A stretch of 48,503 nucleotides of DNA from Verrucomicrobiaceae bacterium (GTDB lineage Bacteria; Verrucomicrobiota; Verrucomicrobiia; Verrucomicrobiales; Verrucomicrobiaceae), in the NCBI GenBank assembly GCA_027487315.1, contig JAIYDW010000096.1, positions 1 through 48,503 on the forward strand. Direction: 5' to 3'. Both the position numbers and the translations under genes were made by a program. Under the pieces are notes generated by a model. It was given only the letters and a program-made list of their open reading frames with translations, did not search any database and was not told where the DNA came from. Positions 34,680 through 43,134 of this stretch are shown in pieces. Each line of letters starts with the position of its first letter. The stretch's first letter is position 1.

Positions 34680-34844
34680 GACCGACTCTCGAAATGCTTG
34701 TCACCTTGCCCGGCGGCGGAGCAGCCTCATTTGCTACATCAGCCGCTTGCCCGCTATTGATTGAATAGCGGGCTGCACGACTTCCTTGCAACTTAGGCCG
34801 CTGCGCTCGCCGGATCCAAATGACAATCTTTTCGAGAACCGGTC
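34680..34844. repeat. 165-bp imperfect palindrome, copy 2
   Basis: Centred near 34762. Outer arms 34680-34703 and 34821-34844 are complementary at 20 of 24 positions. The core is a perfect 10-bp stem GCCCGCTATT (34749-34758) / AATAGCGGGC (34764-34773) with loop GATTG. Middle blocks (CCGGCG, GCCT, TTGC) also pair. The core CTTGCCCG-TAT-GAT-ATA-GGG-CTGC is shared with copy 1 at 28282-28313. It begins seven bases after the tcdA stop and ends three bases before a strong terminator, so a transcribed form would be a structured 3' UTR or small RNA. Confidence 0.78.
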
Positions 34845-34847
34845 TAA

Positions 34848-34878
34848 AAAAAGGGAAGGCTGGTGGCCTTCCCTTTTT
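34848..34878. terminator. Strong bidirectional intrinsic terminator
   Basis: Perfect 13-bp stem AAAAAGGGAAGGC (34848-34860) / GCCTTCCCTTTTT (34866-34878) with loop TGGTG. T-runs on both strands (seven on the minus strand). It ends mscL (minus) and the dedA-upp-tcdA-palindrome transcript (plus). Confidence 0.92.
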
Positions 34879-34905
34879 GGATGAAATGGGTGCTTGATGC
34901 CGGGA

Positions 34906-35277
34906 TTACTTTTTGAGGAGGTCGCGGATTTCGGTGAGGAGTTGGATGTCGGCAGGTGGGGCTGGAGGCGGGGCTTCGGCTTCCTCTTTTTTCATGAGGG
35001 CCATGAGTTTATTGGCCGGTTTGACGATGACGAAGAAGATGACAGCGGCGGTAATGAGGAAGCCGATGGCGGCGTTGATGATGAGGCCGATATCGAAGAT
35101 GCCGAGCTTGAGAGTGACGTTGGGGTCGGTGCCGCCGGAGGCGAACTTGATGATGGGTTCGACAATGCCTTTAGTGAAGGCGGTGACGATGCCGCCGAAG
35201 GCTGCGCCGATGATGACGCCGGTGGAGAGGTCGATGACGTTGCCTTTGAGGATGAACTTTTTGAATTCGTTGAGCAT
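34906..35277 (-). CDS. mscL: Large-conductance mechanosensitive channel
   Basis: Inner-membrane pentameric channel that releases solutes on osmotic downshock. 123 residues. N-terminal amphipathic helix and first span MLNEFKKFILKGNVIDLSTG, VIIGAAFGGIVTAFTKGIVE; second span IGFLITAAVIFFVIVKPANK; a Pro/Ala linker and a C-terminal helix (LLTEIRDLLKK). Last gene of a minus-strand series following the nitrilase by 37 nt and ended by the terminator at 34848-34878. Confidence 0.95.
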   Translation of the reverse strand: MLNEFKKFILKGNVIDLSTGVIIGAAFGGIVTAFTKGIVEPIIKFASGGTDPNVTLKLGIFDIGLIINAAIGFLITAAVIFFVIVKPANKLMALMKKEEAEAPPPAPPADIQLLTEIRDLLKK

Positions 35278-35314
35278 GGCGTGGGCGTTGTGTTTGGGGT
35301 GTGGACCGGTGCCC

Positions 35315-36190
35315 TTAGTGAAGGGCGATGATTTTGTAGGGTGAGGTCATTTGGATACTAAGCAAGGAGGGATTTGTCTCGGCGGTGCGGGCGCGCATGC
35401 GTTTGAGGGGGCGGGGGTCGAGGGTTGTGCGGAGGCGATGTAGGTCGGTGGATTCGATGGGGGTTTCGTGCCAGCGGGGGGCTTTGGAGAAGGGGACCTG
35501 GGAGGGGTGGTAGAGGGCGAGGCGGCCGACGTTGTGATCGATGAGGTTGGAGGGGGATTTGCCGAGGAGGTGGCTGACGGCGACGTGGCAGCCGAGTTCG
35601 ACGGCGCGGGCGGAGGCGCAGCGGTCGACACGCTCGGTGCCGAGTTCGGTTTCGGTGGCGCTGGGGCAGAGGATGAGGTCGACGCCTTGCCCGCGGAGGA
35701 GGACGGAGAGTTCGGGGACTTCGATGTCGAGGCAGATGACGACGGCGATGGTGAAGCTCTTGAAGGTGAAGAGGTTGACAGTGGTGCCGGGGGTGAAGTC
35801 TTTTTCCCAGGGGGTGAGGTGGAGTTTGTCCTGGTGGAGGAGATCGCCGGTGCGGAGGATGGGGGCGCGGTTGTAGCAGAGGTTGGTGATGGTGTCTAGG
35901 AAGGGGCAGGTGCCGAGGACGACGGCTTTGTCGGGACGGGCGAGGGCGCGGGAGAGGAAGGGGAGTTCGTGTTCCCAGAAGAGGGAGGAGAGGGTGAGGA
36001 GCGGGGAGTCGGACTTTGGGAGGAGGGGTTCGAGTGTCATCCAGGTGAACTCGGGGAGGAGGACGAGGTCGGCGCCGGTGTCCCAGGAGGCGGTGACTTC
36101 GTCGATGATGGCTTGGGTGCAAGCGCGCGGGGTGGCGGGGCCGGGGGTGACGTCCCAAGTGAGGAGTTCGAGTGTTAGGGAGTCGGCCAT
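35315..36190 (-). CDS. Carbon-nitrogen hydrolase (nitrilase superfamily)
   Basis: Hydrolyses an amide or nitrile bond through a Glu-Lys-Cys triad. 291 residues. The triad is visible: Glu47 in DLVLLPEFTW, Lys122 in HQDKLHLTPWE, and Cys153 in VVICLDIEVPEL. Typical of the amidase branch by length and spacing, but substrate specificity cannot be assigned; no signal peptide. Its start overlaps the end of the GNAT gene by 16 nt, so the two are translated together. Pairs of a GNAT acetyltransferase and a nitrilase-family amidohydrolase are seen in other bacteria and may act on one small molecule (inference). Confidence 0.9.
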   Translation of the reverse strand: MADSLTLELLTWDVTPGPATPRACTQAIIDEVTASWDTGADLVLLPEFTWMTLEPLLPKSDSPLLTLSSLFWEHELPFLSRALARPDKAVVLGTCPFLDTITNLCYNRAPILRTGDLLHQDKLHLTPWEKDFTPGTTVNLFTFKSFTIAVVICLDIEVPELSVLLRGQGVDLILCPSATETELGTERVDRCASARAVELGCHVAVSHLLGKSPSNLIDHNVGRLALYHPSQVPFSKAPRWHETPIESTDLHRLRTTLDPRPLKRMRARTAETNPSLLSIQMTSPYKIIALH

Positions 36191-36774
36191 GATTTGAGCC
36201 AGAAGGTGAGGGTTTTGGGGGACTCGGTGGGTTCGTTGATTTCCTTCCAGGTGAAGGTGGCTTGGAGTTCGGGGTGTTTGGTGTAGCCTTGCTGGGTCCA
36301 GAGGGTGTCGAGGGGGCGGTAGTTGGGTGGGCGAAGGGGATGATCGGTCGGGCGGTCGACGGCGCAGAAGGTGGTGAGGCGGATGCCGGGGAGGGAGCGG
36401 GCGTGGGCTTCGCGATGGGTGAAGAAGGCTTTGCCGATGCCTTGGCCGCGATATTGGGGGAGGAGGATGGACTCGCCGAAGTAGCAGATGGTTTCGATGT
36501 CGTAGCCGGCTTTGAGGAAGGCGTCTTGGAATTCGGGGCCTTCGTCGCGGAGGGGGAGGCAGGTGGTGGCGCCGACGACGAGGTCGTCATTGAAGGCGAG
36601 GACGACGAGGCTGTCGGGAGAACTCAAGTAGGTGCGGAGGTAGTCGCGCTCGTAATCGAGGGAGCCGTCGTAGAGGTAGGGGTAGTCGCGGAAGACGGTG
36701 ATGCGGAGATGACCGAGGGCGTCGAGGTGGGGGGCGAGGGCGGGACCGTGGAAGGATTCGAGGCGGAGAGGCAC
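36175..36774 (-). CDS. GNAT-family N-acetyltransferase
   Basis: Transfers an acetyl group from acetyl-CoA to an amine. 199 residues. The acetyl-CoA binding motif A is SILLPQYRGQGIGKAFFTHR (R/Q-x-x-G-x-G/A). It begins MPLRLESFHGPALAPHLDAL and has a beta-strand LVVLAFNDDLVVGATTCLPL before motif A. Overlaps the nitrilase start by 16 nt. The substrate is unknown. Confidence 0.88.
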   Translation of the reverse strand: MPLRLESFHGPALAPHLDALGHLRITVFRDYPYLYDGSLDYERDYLRTYLSSPDSLVVLAFNDDLVVGATTCLPLRDEGPEFQDAFLKAGYDIETICYFGESILLPQYRGQGIGKAFFTHREAHARSLPGIRLTTFCAVDRPTDHPLRPPNYRPLDTLWTQQGYTKHPELQATFTWKEINEPTESPKTLTFWLKSWPTP

Positions 36775-36803
36775 GGGGTAATGCGGATTGGTGGAGTTAT
36801 GGG

Positions 36804-38948
36804 TTACTTGAGATCGAGTTTGAGGCTGGGTTTCTCAGCGGGAGGAGGGGCGGGGGCTTTCTTGGGGGCGAGGACGGTTTCGACGGGGAGGAACTGGACG
36901 GCGTCGAGGATGACGTGGCCGTTGGTGCCTTCGTTGGTGATGGTGACCGAGCCGGATTTGCCTTTTTCGAAGCGGAAGATGCCGAGGGGTTCGAGGAGTT
37001 GTTTTTCCTTGGGTTTTTGGCGCTGGTTGAGGGTGAGGGTTTGGGTGCCGTCGGCGTGGTGGATGGTGACGGGGATGTTGGTGGCGCGGTTGGCGTTGGG
37101 GAGGTAGGCGATGGCGACGCGGTATTGGCCGGTGGCGGGGATGTCCGGGGTGAAGGTTGCGGATTGGGCGCCTTTGTTTTCGTTGCCGTCGTGGCGGTAG
37201 CCTTCGTGGATAAAGCCGGACATGGTGGAGGTTTGGGTGTCGAAGCCGATGAGTTTGGCGTCGTTGTCGTCAACGACGATGCCGCCGACTTGGTCTTTGG
37301 TGACGCGGGAGACTTCGGGGATGGGTGGGGATTCGAAGTCGAGCATTTGGTTGTCGGCGAGGAGGCGGGCTTTGAGCTTGGCGTAGTCGATCTGCTGGAG
37401 GGTGGTGTTTTGTTCGATGGCGTGGACGGCGGCGGTGGCGGAGCTTTGGCCGAGGACCATGAAGACGGGCTCCATGCGGATGCTGCCGAAGGCGATGTGG
37501 CTGGAGCTGAGGCAGGTGGGGGTGAGGAGGTTTGTGCATTCGGAGGCTTTGGGGCGAATGCAGCGGTAGCTGATGGGGTAGGGGCGGGAGCGGACCTGGA
37601 CGTCGCCTTCATTGCGGACAAAGCCTTCGGCGGTGACGTAGCGCTGGATGTTGTGGGAGTCCATGTTGTAGGCGCCCATGCCGACGCTGTCTTCGATGAC
37701 TTCGAGGCGTTTGCAGTTCTTTTCGGTCATGACGTAGTCGCTGATCATGCGGCGGACTTCGCGGACGTAGAGCTGGCGGGGCCAGTTGCCGTTGTCGAGG
37801 AACTCGTCTTTGGCGAGGCCGAGTGTTTGGTAAGCGACGCGGATTTTTTCGGGGACGCGGGGGTGATGGGCATAGGTCCAGAGGAGGCCTTTTTGCCAGT
37901 CTTCGTGGGCTTGGATGATTTTGGCGCGGGTGGCGTAGTCGGCTTCGGCGTAGTCCCAGTTCATGCCGATGAAGTCGGTGCTGATGGCGTCTTTGTTGTT
38001 GGTGTCGGTTTTGCGGTTGGGCATCCAGGCGGGGGACCATTGGATGCGGTGGTCGCCGGCTTCGATGTTGCGAAGGGCGAGTTCGAACCAGCGTTCGTCG
38101 TAGTTGGCGGGTTTCTCCCAATCTTTGCGATTGGCGGGGTCGTCGGTGGTGCACATGCGGAAGTTGTAGGCCTGGATTTTGGCGTCGCCGGTGCCGTCGG
38201 TTACCGGGGGTTCGGGGTTGATGCCGGGGAGGAGGCCGCTCTTGGGGTCGCCAGGGATGATGTAGGGGTCGATGTCTTTGACAAACTGGTGGTGTTTGGC
38301 GTGGCCGACCTGGACGCCGTTGAGGGTTTCGCCGTAGGTGGCGTTGGACTCACGACCGACGTGGAAGCTGACGCCTGCGGCGGCCATGAGGTCGCCCTCG
38401 TAGGAGCAGTCGATGAACATGGGACCGGTGAAGGTGCGGCCGGATTCCATGGTGATGGAGAGGATCTGGGTGCCGTCTTTTTTGGCGCCGGTTTGCCGGT
38501 TGAGGCGCTCGCCTTTGATGATGGTGACCTTGTCGGCGACTTTGGCGAGCATGGTGTCGTAGATCTCGGAGGCGGCGTGGGGTTCGAAGGTCCACATGGT
38601 GTCTTCGGAGCCAGTGTTGCCGTGGGGTTTGCGGGCGAAGTAGGCGTCGCGGGTTTCCTGCTTCCACTTGGTGGGGTTGGAGTAGAATTGGAAGACGGCG
38701 GCGTAGAACTCGCGGGAGATGCCGCCGATGGCTTTTTTGTTGCCGATGTCGGTGGCTCCGAGTCCGCCGGTGGTGAGGCCGCCGAGGAATTGGGTGGGTT
38801 CAATGAGGACGGCGGTGCGGCCCATGCGGGCGGTTTGGATGGCGGAGGCGATGCCTGCGGAGGTGCCGCCGTAGATGACGACGTCGAAGGAGTCGGCGGC
38901 GGTGAGGGTGGTGGTGGCGAGGAGGGGGAGGAGCAGGAGGGAGCGCAT
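36804..38948 (-). CDS. Exported FAD-dependent oxidoreductase with golvesin-like C-terminal domain
   Basis: 714 residues from ATG 38948 (in-frame ATG at 38975 adds nine residues). Signal peptide MRSLLLLPLLATTTLTAADS. FAD-binding Rossmann start FDVVIYGGTSAGIASAIQTA with RMGRTAVLIEPTQFLGGLTT, the FAD_oxidored (xanthan-lyase-type) pattern common in Verrucomicrobiota and Planctomycetota. Further family stretches are MFIDCSYEGDLMAAAGVSFH and FRMCTTDDPANRKDWEKP. From about residue 545 a golvesin/xanthan-lyase C-terminal beta domain (MSGFIHEGYRHD, TGQYRVAIAYLPNANRATNI). Such proteins are linked to polysaccharide or small-aromatic oxidation, but no substrate is known. A 720-codon open frame on the other strand is a shadow. 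Confidence 0.9.
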   Translation of the reverse strand: MRSLLLLPLLATTTLTAADSFDVVIYGGTSAGIASAIQTARMGRTAVLIEPTQFLGGLTTGGLGATDIGNKKAIGGISREFYAAVFQFYSNPTKWKQETRDAYFARKPHGNTGSEDTMWTFEPHAASEIYDTMLAKVADKVTIIKGERLNRQTGAKKDGTQILSITMESGRTFTGPMFIDCSYEGDLMAAAGVSFHVGRESNATYGETLNGVQVGHAKHHQFVKDIDPYIIPGDPKSGLLPGINPEPPVTDGTGDAKIQAYNFRMCTTDDPANRKDWEKPANYDERWFELALRNIEAGDHRIQWSPAWMPNRKTDTNNKDAISTDFIGMNWDYAEADYATRAKIIQAHEDWQKGLLWTYAHHPRVPEKIRVAYQTLGLAKDEFLDNGNWPRQLYVREVRRMISDYVMTEKNCKRLEVIEDSVGMGAYNMDSHNIQRYVTAEGFVRNEGDVQVRSRPYPISYRCIRPKASECTNLLTPTCLSSSHIAFGSIRMEPVFMVLGQSSATAAVHAIEQNTTLQQIDYAKLKARLLADNQMLDFESPPIPEVSRVTKDQVGGIVVDDNDAKLIGFDTQTSTMSGFIHEGYRHDGNENKGAQSATFTPDIPATGQYRVAIAYLPNANRATNIPVTIHHADGTQTLTLNQRQKPKEKQLLEPLGIFRFEKGKSGSVTITNEGTNGHVILDAVQFLPVETVLAPKKAPAPPPAEKPSLKLDLK

Positions 38949-39067
38949 GGGGACGAGGGAAAGGAGAGGGTTCAATACGGGAGCAGGGGAGATGATTTTT
39001 TGATGAAATGGAGGCTGTGGAGGTTCTTGAAGGAAAAGATGGAACTGGAGGTGATTAATGGAGTTGA

Positions 39068-39808
39068 ATGGGGATGATGAAGGCAGACGTGTTTCACATT
39101 CGGGCGGATCGGCGGCGGGTTTTGCGGAGCTTTTTGCTGGGGGCGGGCGGACTTTGGGTGCCGGGGGTGATGGCGGAGGCGCTGACTTTGACGCCGAGGG
39201 CGACGGAGGGTCCGTATTATCCGGATCATCTGCCGCTGGATCAAGACAATGATTTGGTGCAGTGCACGGGCAAGGAGGCGGCGGCGATGGGGACGGTGGC
39301 GAGCTTTGGGGGGCGGGTTCTCAATGCGGATGGGAAGGCGATGCAGGGGGCGGTGGTGGAGTTATGGCAGGCGGACAACAACGGGTGTTATCTTCACAGC
39401 AAGGGCGTGCAGCGGGGGAAGGAGCGTGATCCGATGTTTCAGGGGTTTGGCAAGATGGAGACGAATGAGAAGGGGGAGTATCGGTTTCGGACGGTCATGG
39501 CGGGGCTTTACACGGGGCGGACGCGGCATTTCCATGTGGCGGTGGTGAAGGATGGAAAGCGGCTTTTGACGACGCAGTTGTTTGTGGAGGGAGAGCCGCA
39601 GAACGAGCGGGACGGGATTTTGAAGCGGATGGGGACTGATGAGCAGCGGCTGTCGGTGATCCGGCCGTTTGAGAAGGTGAGTGGAGGCGATGGGGCGCTG
39701 GTGGCGACTTGGGACATCGTGCTGGGGAGCACGGCGGCGGAGCATGAGGAGCGGAAGGGGCCGCCTCCTGGGGGACGTCGGCCGGGGCGGCCACCGGAGC
39801 GGGGTTAG
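39068..39808 (+). CDS. Intradiol ring-cleavage dioxygenase-like protein, Tat-exported
   Basis: 246 residues. N-terminal twin-arginine signal (RADRRRVLRSFLLGAGG). Then the family start TPRATEGPYYPDHL and the protocatechuate/catechol dioxygenase-like core. All four likely non-haem Fe(III) ligands are present: Tyr in ADNNGCYLH, Tyr in MAGLYTGRTRH, and two His in TRHFHVAV. The C-terminal tail is Pro/Arg-rich. Start: ATG at 39068 has GGAG four bases upstream; 39074 and 39077 are alternatives. Export of an intradiol-type enzyme is uncommon outside the PVC and related groups. Its 3' end overlaps that of the convergent MFS gene by four bases. Confidence 0.87.
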   Translation: MGMMKADVFHIRADRRRVLRSFLLGAGGLWVPGVMAEALTLTPRATEGPYYPDHLPLDQDNDLVQCTGKEAAAMGTVASFGGRVLNADGKAMQGAVVELWQADNNGCYLHSKGVQRGKERDPMFQGFGKMETNEKGEYRFRTVMAGLYTGRTRHFHVAVVKDGKRLLTTQLFVEGEPQNERDGILKRMGTDEQRLSVIRPFEKVSGGDGALVATWDIVLGSTAAEHEERKGPPPGGRRPGRPPERG

Positions 39809-41106
39809 GGTTGCTCGTCGAGGGGGACGGGGGTGGTTTGGATGAGGCTTCGGGGTTCGGGGATGGTGCGGAGGAGGAGGATGGAGATGCCGGCGAAGAT
39901 GGAGGCGGCGACGATGACGGTGTGGAAGCTGTTGTCTGCCCAGGTGTAGAGGCGGCCGGCGAAGAAGGTGGCGATGAGGAAGGCCCAGACGTTGCAGAAG
40001 CCGAGGACGGCCTGGAGGGTGGACCGGCGGTTGGAAGGGCAGAGTTCGGCGGCGAGGGTGAGATCGCCAACGCGGTCGATGAAGAGGCCGAAGCCGAGGA
40101 CGAAGTAGGCGACGGTGAAGGAGGAGAAGGATTGCGCGGAGGCGATCCAGAGGCAGAGGATGAGGCAGAGGGCGCGGGAGGTGAGGAGGAGCATTTTGCC
40201 GCCGCTGCGGTAGCCTATCCAGCCGGCGAGGATGCAACCGAGGATGGTGCCGACGTTTTGGAAGCTGACGAAGAGGCCTTCGTCGGCTTCGGCCCGGCCG
40301 GTGATGCGGAGGGCGTAGACGGTGAGGAAGCCGACGAGCATGAGGTAACCCATGCCGGTGAAGCGGACGAGCATGAATTTGACGAGGTGGGGTTGGTGCC
40401 AGACGAGGGCGGGGAGTGAACGAAGACGGGTGGCGTAGGAGTCGCCAGGATCAGGGGCTGGAGGGGTGGAGGAAGTTGGCTCGCGCATGGGGAGTTGGGA
40501 GAGCCAGGAGAGGGCGAGGAAGCCGAACGTGATGAGGTGGAGCCAGCCGTAGCCTTCCTTGCCGGGGAGGTGGGTGAGGACCGAGTGGATGGTGCCGCCG
40601 GCGCCCATGCCGATGCAGGCCTGCATGATGTAACGGGCTGCCCAACCGGCGGCGCGAAGGCGCTCGGGGACCATGCGGGTGACCATTTCCATCCAGGCGA
40701 CGACGCCGATGCCGCCGACGACGCCGGAGATGACAGGGGTGAGGACGACGATGGGGAGGATGCGGTCGTCGATGTTTTCGACGAGGAGCAGGATGAGGCC
40801 GGTGACGAGGTAGGGGAGGCGCTGGAGGAGGCCGAAGGCGAGGACCCAGGGTTTGTGGTGGTGGAGGCGCTCGACCATGGGGGCGACGAAGAGGCCGAGC
40901 AGGGAAAAGGCGGCGGGGAGGAGCGCCGGCATCATGGCGATGAGCGTGGGCTGCGCGCCGAGGGTCTCCGCCATTTTGGGCATGACGGATTCCGGGGAGA
41001 GGAAGGCGAGGCCGCCCATGTAGAAACCGCCTTCGAGGAGGTGGCAGATGAAATTTCTCCGCACATGAGCCTGTTCGGCAGGCGGGGATGCGGGGGCGGC
41101 AGGCAT
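39805..41106 (-). CDS. Major facilitator superfamily transporter
   Basis: 433 residues with about 12 hydrophobic segments, inner membrane. N-terminal RRNFICHLLEGGFYMGGLAF, the loop VAPMVERLHHHKPWVLAFGL, and second-half segments such as LVGFLTVYALRITGRAEADE and GTILGCILAGWIGYRSGGKM with the MFS loop-type GYRSGGK. The closest general type is the unassigned MFS_1 group; no drug or sugar signature is clear. It is convergent with the dioxygenase-like gene, and an antitoxin-like gene lies upstream. Substrate unknown. Confidence 0.88.
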   Translation of the reverse strand: MPAAPASPPAEQAHVRRNFICHLLEGGFYMGGLAFLSPESVMPKMAETLGAQPTLIAMMPALLPAAFSLLGLFVAPMVERLHHHKPWVLAFGLLQRLPYLVTGLILLLVENIDDRILPIVVLTPVISGVVGGIGVVAWMEMVTRMVPERLRAAGWAARYIMQACIGMGAGGTIHSVLTHLPGKEGYGWLHLITFGFLALSWLSQLPMREPTSSTPPAPDPGDSYATRLRSLPALVWHQPHLVKFMLVRFTGMGYLMLVGFLTVYALRITGRAEADEGLFVSFQNVGTILGCILAGWIGYRSGGKMLLLTSRALCLILCLWIASAQSFSSFTVAYFVLGFGLFIDRVGDLTLAAELCPSNRRSTLQAVLGFCNVWAFLIATFFAGRLYTWADNSFHTVIVAASIFAGISILLLRTIPEPRSLIQTTPVPLDEQP

Positions 41107-41241
41107 GGGGTAGGCTACGCTACGCGGGATTGGGGAAAATCAAGGTGATGCCCATTAAAGGTTGGGGACTGGTCGGTTGATAAAGGGGGGTAACTCACGG
41201 ATGTCCTCCGCGGGTTTTGGATGTCGAATGATCTGTATCGA
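41107..41241. other. Intergenic region, no partner toxin found
   Basis: 135 bases downstream of the antitoxin-like gene, where a RelE-type toxin would normally lie. Both strands were read; there is no open frame of useful length. Confidence 0.5.
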
Positions 41242-41451
41242 CTAGGTGCGGCCGCAGGCCTTCCAAAAGTCCGCTTCGGACAAACCTTTGATCTTACCGG
41301 ACTTCAAGTCGTGAAACCGCTGCAAAGCTTCCTCATCGCTGACGTGGTGAGGGCTGGAATCCAGGTCCTCTAGGAGCGACGAAACCAACTCCGCGCGATC
41401 CATCTGATCAAGCTTGGAAGCTTCTTTGAGTAAAGCTGCGACTTGTGACAT
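41242..41451 (-). CDS. Putative addiction module antitoxin component, unpaired
   Basis: 69 residues from ATG 41451 (an upstream in-frame start at 41496 is less likely). Pattern: MSQVAALLKEASKLDQMDRA, then ELVSSLLEDLDSSP, acidic DEEALQRFHDLKSGKIKGLS and ADFWKACGRT. This is the layout of the CHP02574 'addiction module component' antitoxins that normally precede a RelE/ParE toxin. The space downstream (41107-41241) holds no such gene, so it is alone: a remnant or a domesticated regulator. Confidence 0.68.
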   Translation of the reverse strand: MSQVAALLKEASKLDQMDRAELVSSLLEDLDSSPHHVSDEEALQRFHDLKSGKIKGLSEADFWKACGRT

Positions 41452-41496
41452 GCTGAGATTGTAGTCGAAATTTAGGGGCGTGCTAGTGCTGATCAA

Positions 41497-41737
41497 TGGT
41501 GGCGAGGCCGATTATGTGGAAGCCGCCTTCGCGTGGGTGGACGACATGAGGTAGGCTATAAGTCGCGGGAGCGCGTGGCGGTGGAGGGGTTTGCTGGAAG
41601 AGGGGAACATTGCACTTGGGAAGCATTGAGACCGCTCGTGGGGTCGATTTACCGGGGGCGTTTCGGACATCAAGGAGACGACAAAACCATGATATTGTGG
41701 ATAACTCCATCTTTAGACATCCTGCATTCGATTCAAT
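41497..41737. other. Intergenic region, nothing recognised
   Basis: 241 bases between the antitoxin-like gene and the 212-residue gene. A minus-strand frame (41483-41770) is open but has no family resemblance and no ribosome site. I see no repeat or hairpin. Confidence 0.4.
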
Positions 41738-42376
41738 ATGACTGAACACGATCCTGATTGGTTTGACCATGATTTAGATTGGCCGTGGACGCTTTACTTC
41801 AATGGCGAGGCGGTAGCCCGGTGGGCCAACTGCTGGAATCTATGTGAATTCCCCGAGAACTCCTCAGAGCTTTTCATGGAACATACTTGGATCGTGGATT
41901 ACTCGGACTTTGTGCGTCTCTGCAACCGGATGGACTTAGCGCATACCATCGATAGTGAAGACCCGGTTCTTTTCCGCATTCAATCCCTGAGCCTGTTGGT
42001 TTTGCTGCTGCGCCAGGAAAAGCGCATTAGAGCAGCGCTCGTTCAATTCGCCGCAGAGAGGGGGACTACGGCGAACACCATTTTCGAGGGCATTCGAGAT
42101 GGCGTTGCAGCGATGCACAGGCTTGTTGTCCGCGACCAGTTTGCATTTTGGACGGTGGGCTATGAGGGGGATGGGGCTAAGCTCTTGGAAGCGATTCGAC
42201 AATCGCCCCCGACGCCTTCTTTTAGCGGGGTAGTTCCACCCCACATTCGGAACCGCAACCGGGGCGCTGAGGATCGTCTCCATTCGCTGCGCTGTGAACT
42301 CCTTGAATTGGTTCGAATAGGACACTACCCCAAAGACTTTCGTCGCTTTGTTCATGAGTTACCCACTCGCGTGTAA
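41738..42376 (+). CDS. Protein of unknown function, 212 residues
   Basis: No signal peptide or membrane span. Very acidic and aromatic N-terminus (MTEHDPDWFDHDLDWPWTLY), a hydrophobic helix (FRIQSLSLLVLLLRQEKRI) and a basic C-terminal third (NRNRGAEDRLHSLRCELLEL). Codon use is less GC-rich and less biased than in neighbouring core genes, which suggests transfer. It sits between an unpaired antitoxin and a PIN-domain pair. I do not recognise the family. Confidence 0.68.
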   Translation: MTEHDPDWFDHDLDWPWTLYFNGEAVARWANCWNLCEFPENSSELFMEHTWIVDYSDFVRLCNRMDLAHTIDSEDPVLFRIQSLSLLVLLLRQEKRIRAALVQFAAERGTTANTIFEGIRDGVAAMHRLVVRDQFAFWTVGYEGDGAKLLEAIRQSPPTPSFSGVVPPHIRNRNRGAEDRLHSLRCELLELVRIGHYPKDFRRFVHELPTRV

Positions 42377-42645
42377 TTGGTTCTACGTGGAGGGATGGAG
42401 TCTGGGGCTCTTCGCACACGACCCGGCGTGCGGGTGCGCGTGGGGCGGTTCGAGTCAGATTGGTGAGCTTTGATTCTCGGACAGGTTGCGTGATGCCGCT
42501 AGATCCGGGTGGGCGGGTATGCATGTGCATGCAGGTACTGCAAAGTGGGGCGCTGAGGCCCTTGACTTCGGCTGGTGGATTCATGAATATGCTTTCTCTT
42601 TGCGTGATTTATCCGCAGGGTATCTGAAATAGAAACTGAGTTATC
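42377..42645. other. Intergenic region, nothing recognised
   Basis: 269 bases between the unknown gene and the PIN-domain gene. It holds one small dyad (GCATGTGCATGC near 42519) and no open frame, tRNA or terminator that I can support. Confidence 0.4.
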
Positions 42646-43134
42646 GTGGCGACAGCCTACATTGAAACCACCGTGCCCAGCTACTACGTGGCGAGGACTT
42701 CGGACAGTCTTTTGCAAGCTGCTAAGCAGGCGGCTACGCGGCGTTGGTGGGATGGCGGTTTTTCCGGCTTTGAATTGTTCACGTCACTCGAGACGCTCGA
42801 CGAGGCAGGGAAAGGAGACGGAAAAATGGCCGCAGACAGGCTCCAATTGCTTCGCGGCATTCCGCTTTTGCCATTGCCTGACGAGGGTTTGGAGCTAGCC
42901 CGTTATCTGGTCACTTCAGGTATTGTTCCTCAAAAGGCGGCGTCGGACGCAATCCACATTGCGGTGGCATCAGCTCACCGAATGGACTATCTTGTGACGT
43001 GGAACTTCAAGCACATTGCCAATCCGTTCATACAGGATCGCTTACGAATTGCGATCACAAGAGCGGGGTTTGAACTTCCTGTGATGTGCAGTCCCGAAGA
43101 ACTCCTCCAAAATGAAGACGATGAAGACGATTGA
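42646..43134 (+). CDS. PIN-domain (VapC-like) protein
   Basis: 162 residues from GTG 42646. Begins TAYIETTVPSYYVARTSD, the start of a known PIN-like group in which the first acidic residue is Glu. Later SDAIHIAVASAHRMDYLVTW and NFKHIANPFIQDRLR carry the Asp and Asn/His positions of the metal site. It ends in an acidic run (NEDDEDD). PIN proteins are Mg2+-dependent RNases, often toxins. The 3' end overlaps the next gene by 23 nt; that small protein is probably the partner. Order toxin-then-partner is the reverse of classic VapBC. Confidence 0.8.
   Translation: MATAYIETTVPSYYVARTSDSLLQAAKQAATRRWWDGGFSGFELFTSLETLDEAGKGDGKMAADRLQLLRGIPLLPLPDEGLELARYLVTSGIVPQKAASDAIHIAVASAHRMDYLVTWNFKHIANPFIQDRLRIAITRAGFELPVMCSPEELLQNEDDEDD

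Noticed and set aside
36915-39077. 720-codon + strand open frame opposite the FAD oxidoreductase
   Set aside because: Low-complexity Gly/Val/Asp composition and no start signal; the minus-strand frame has a signal peptide and FAD-binding motif.
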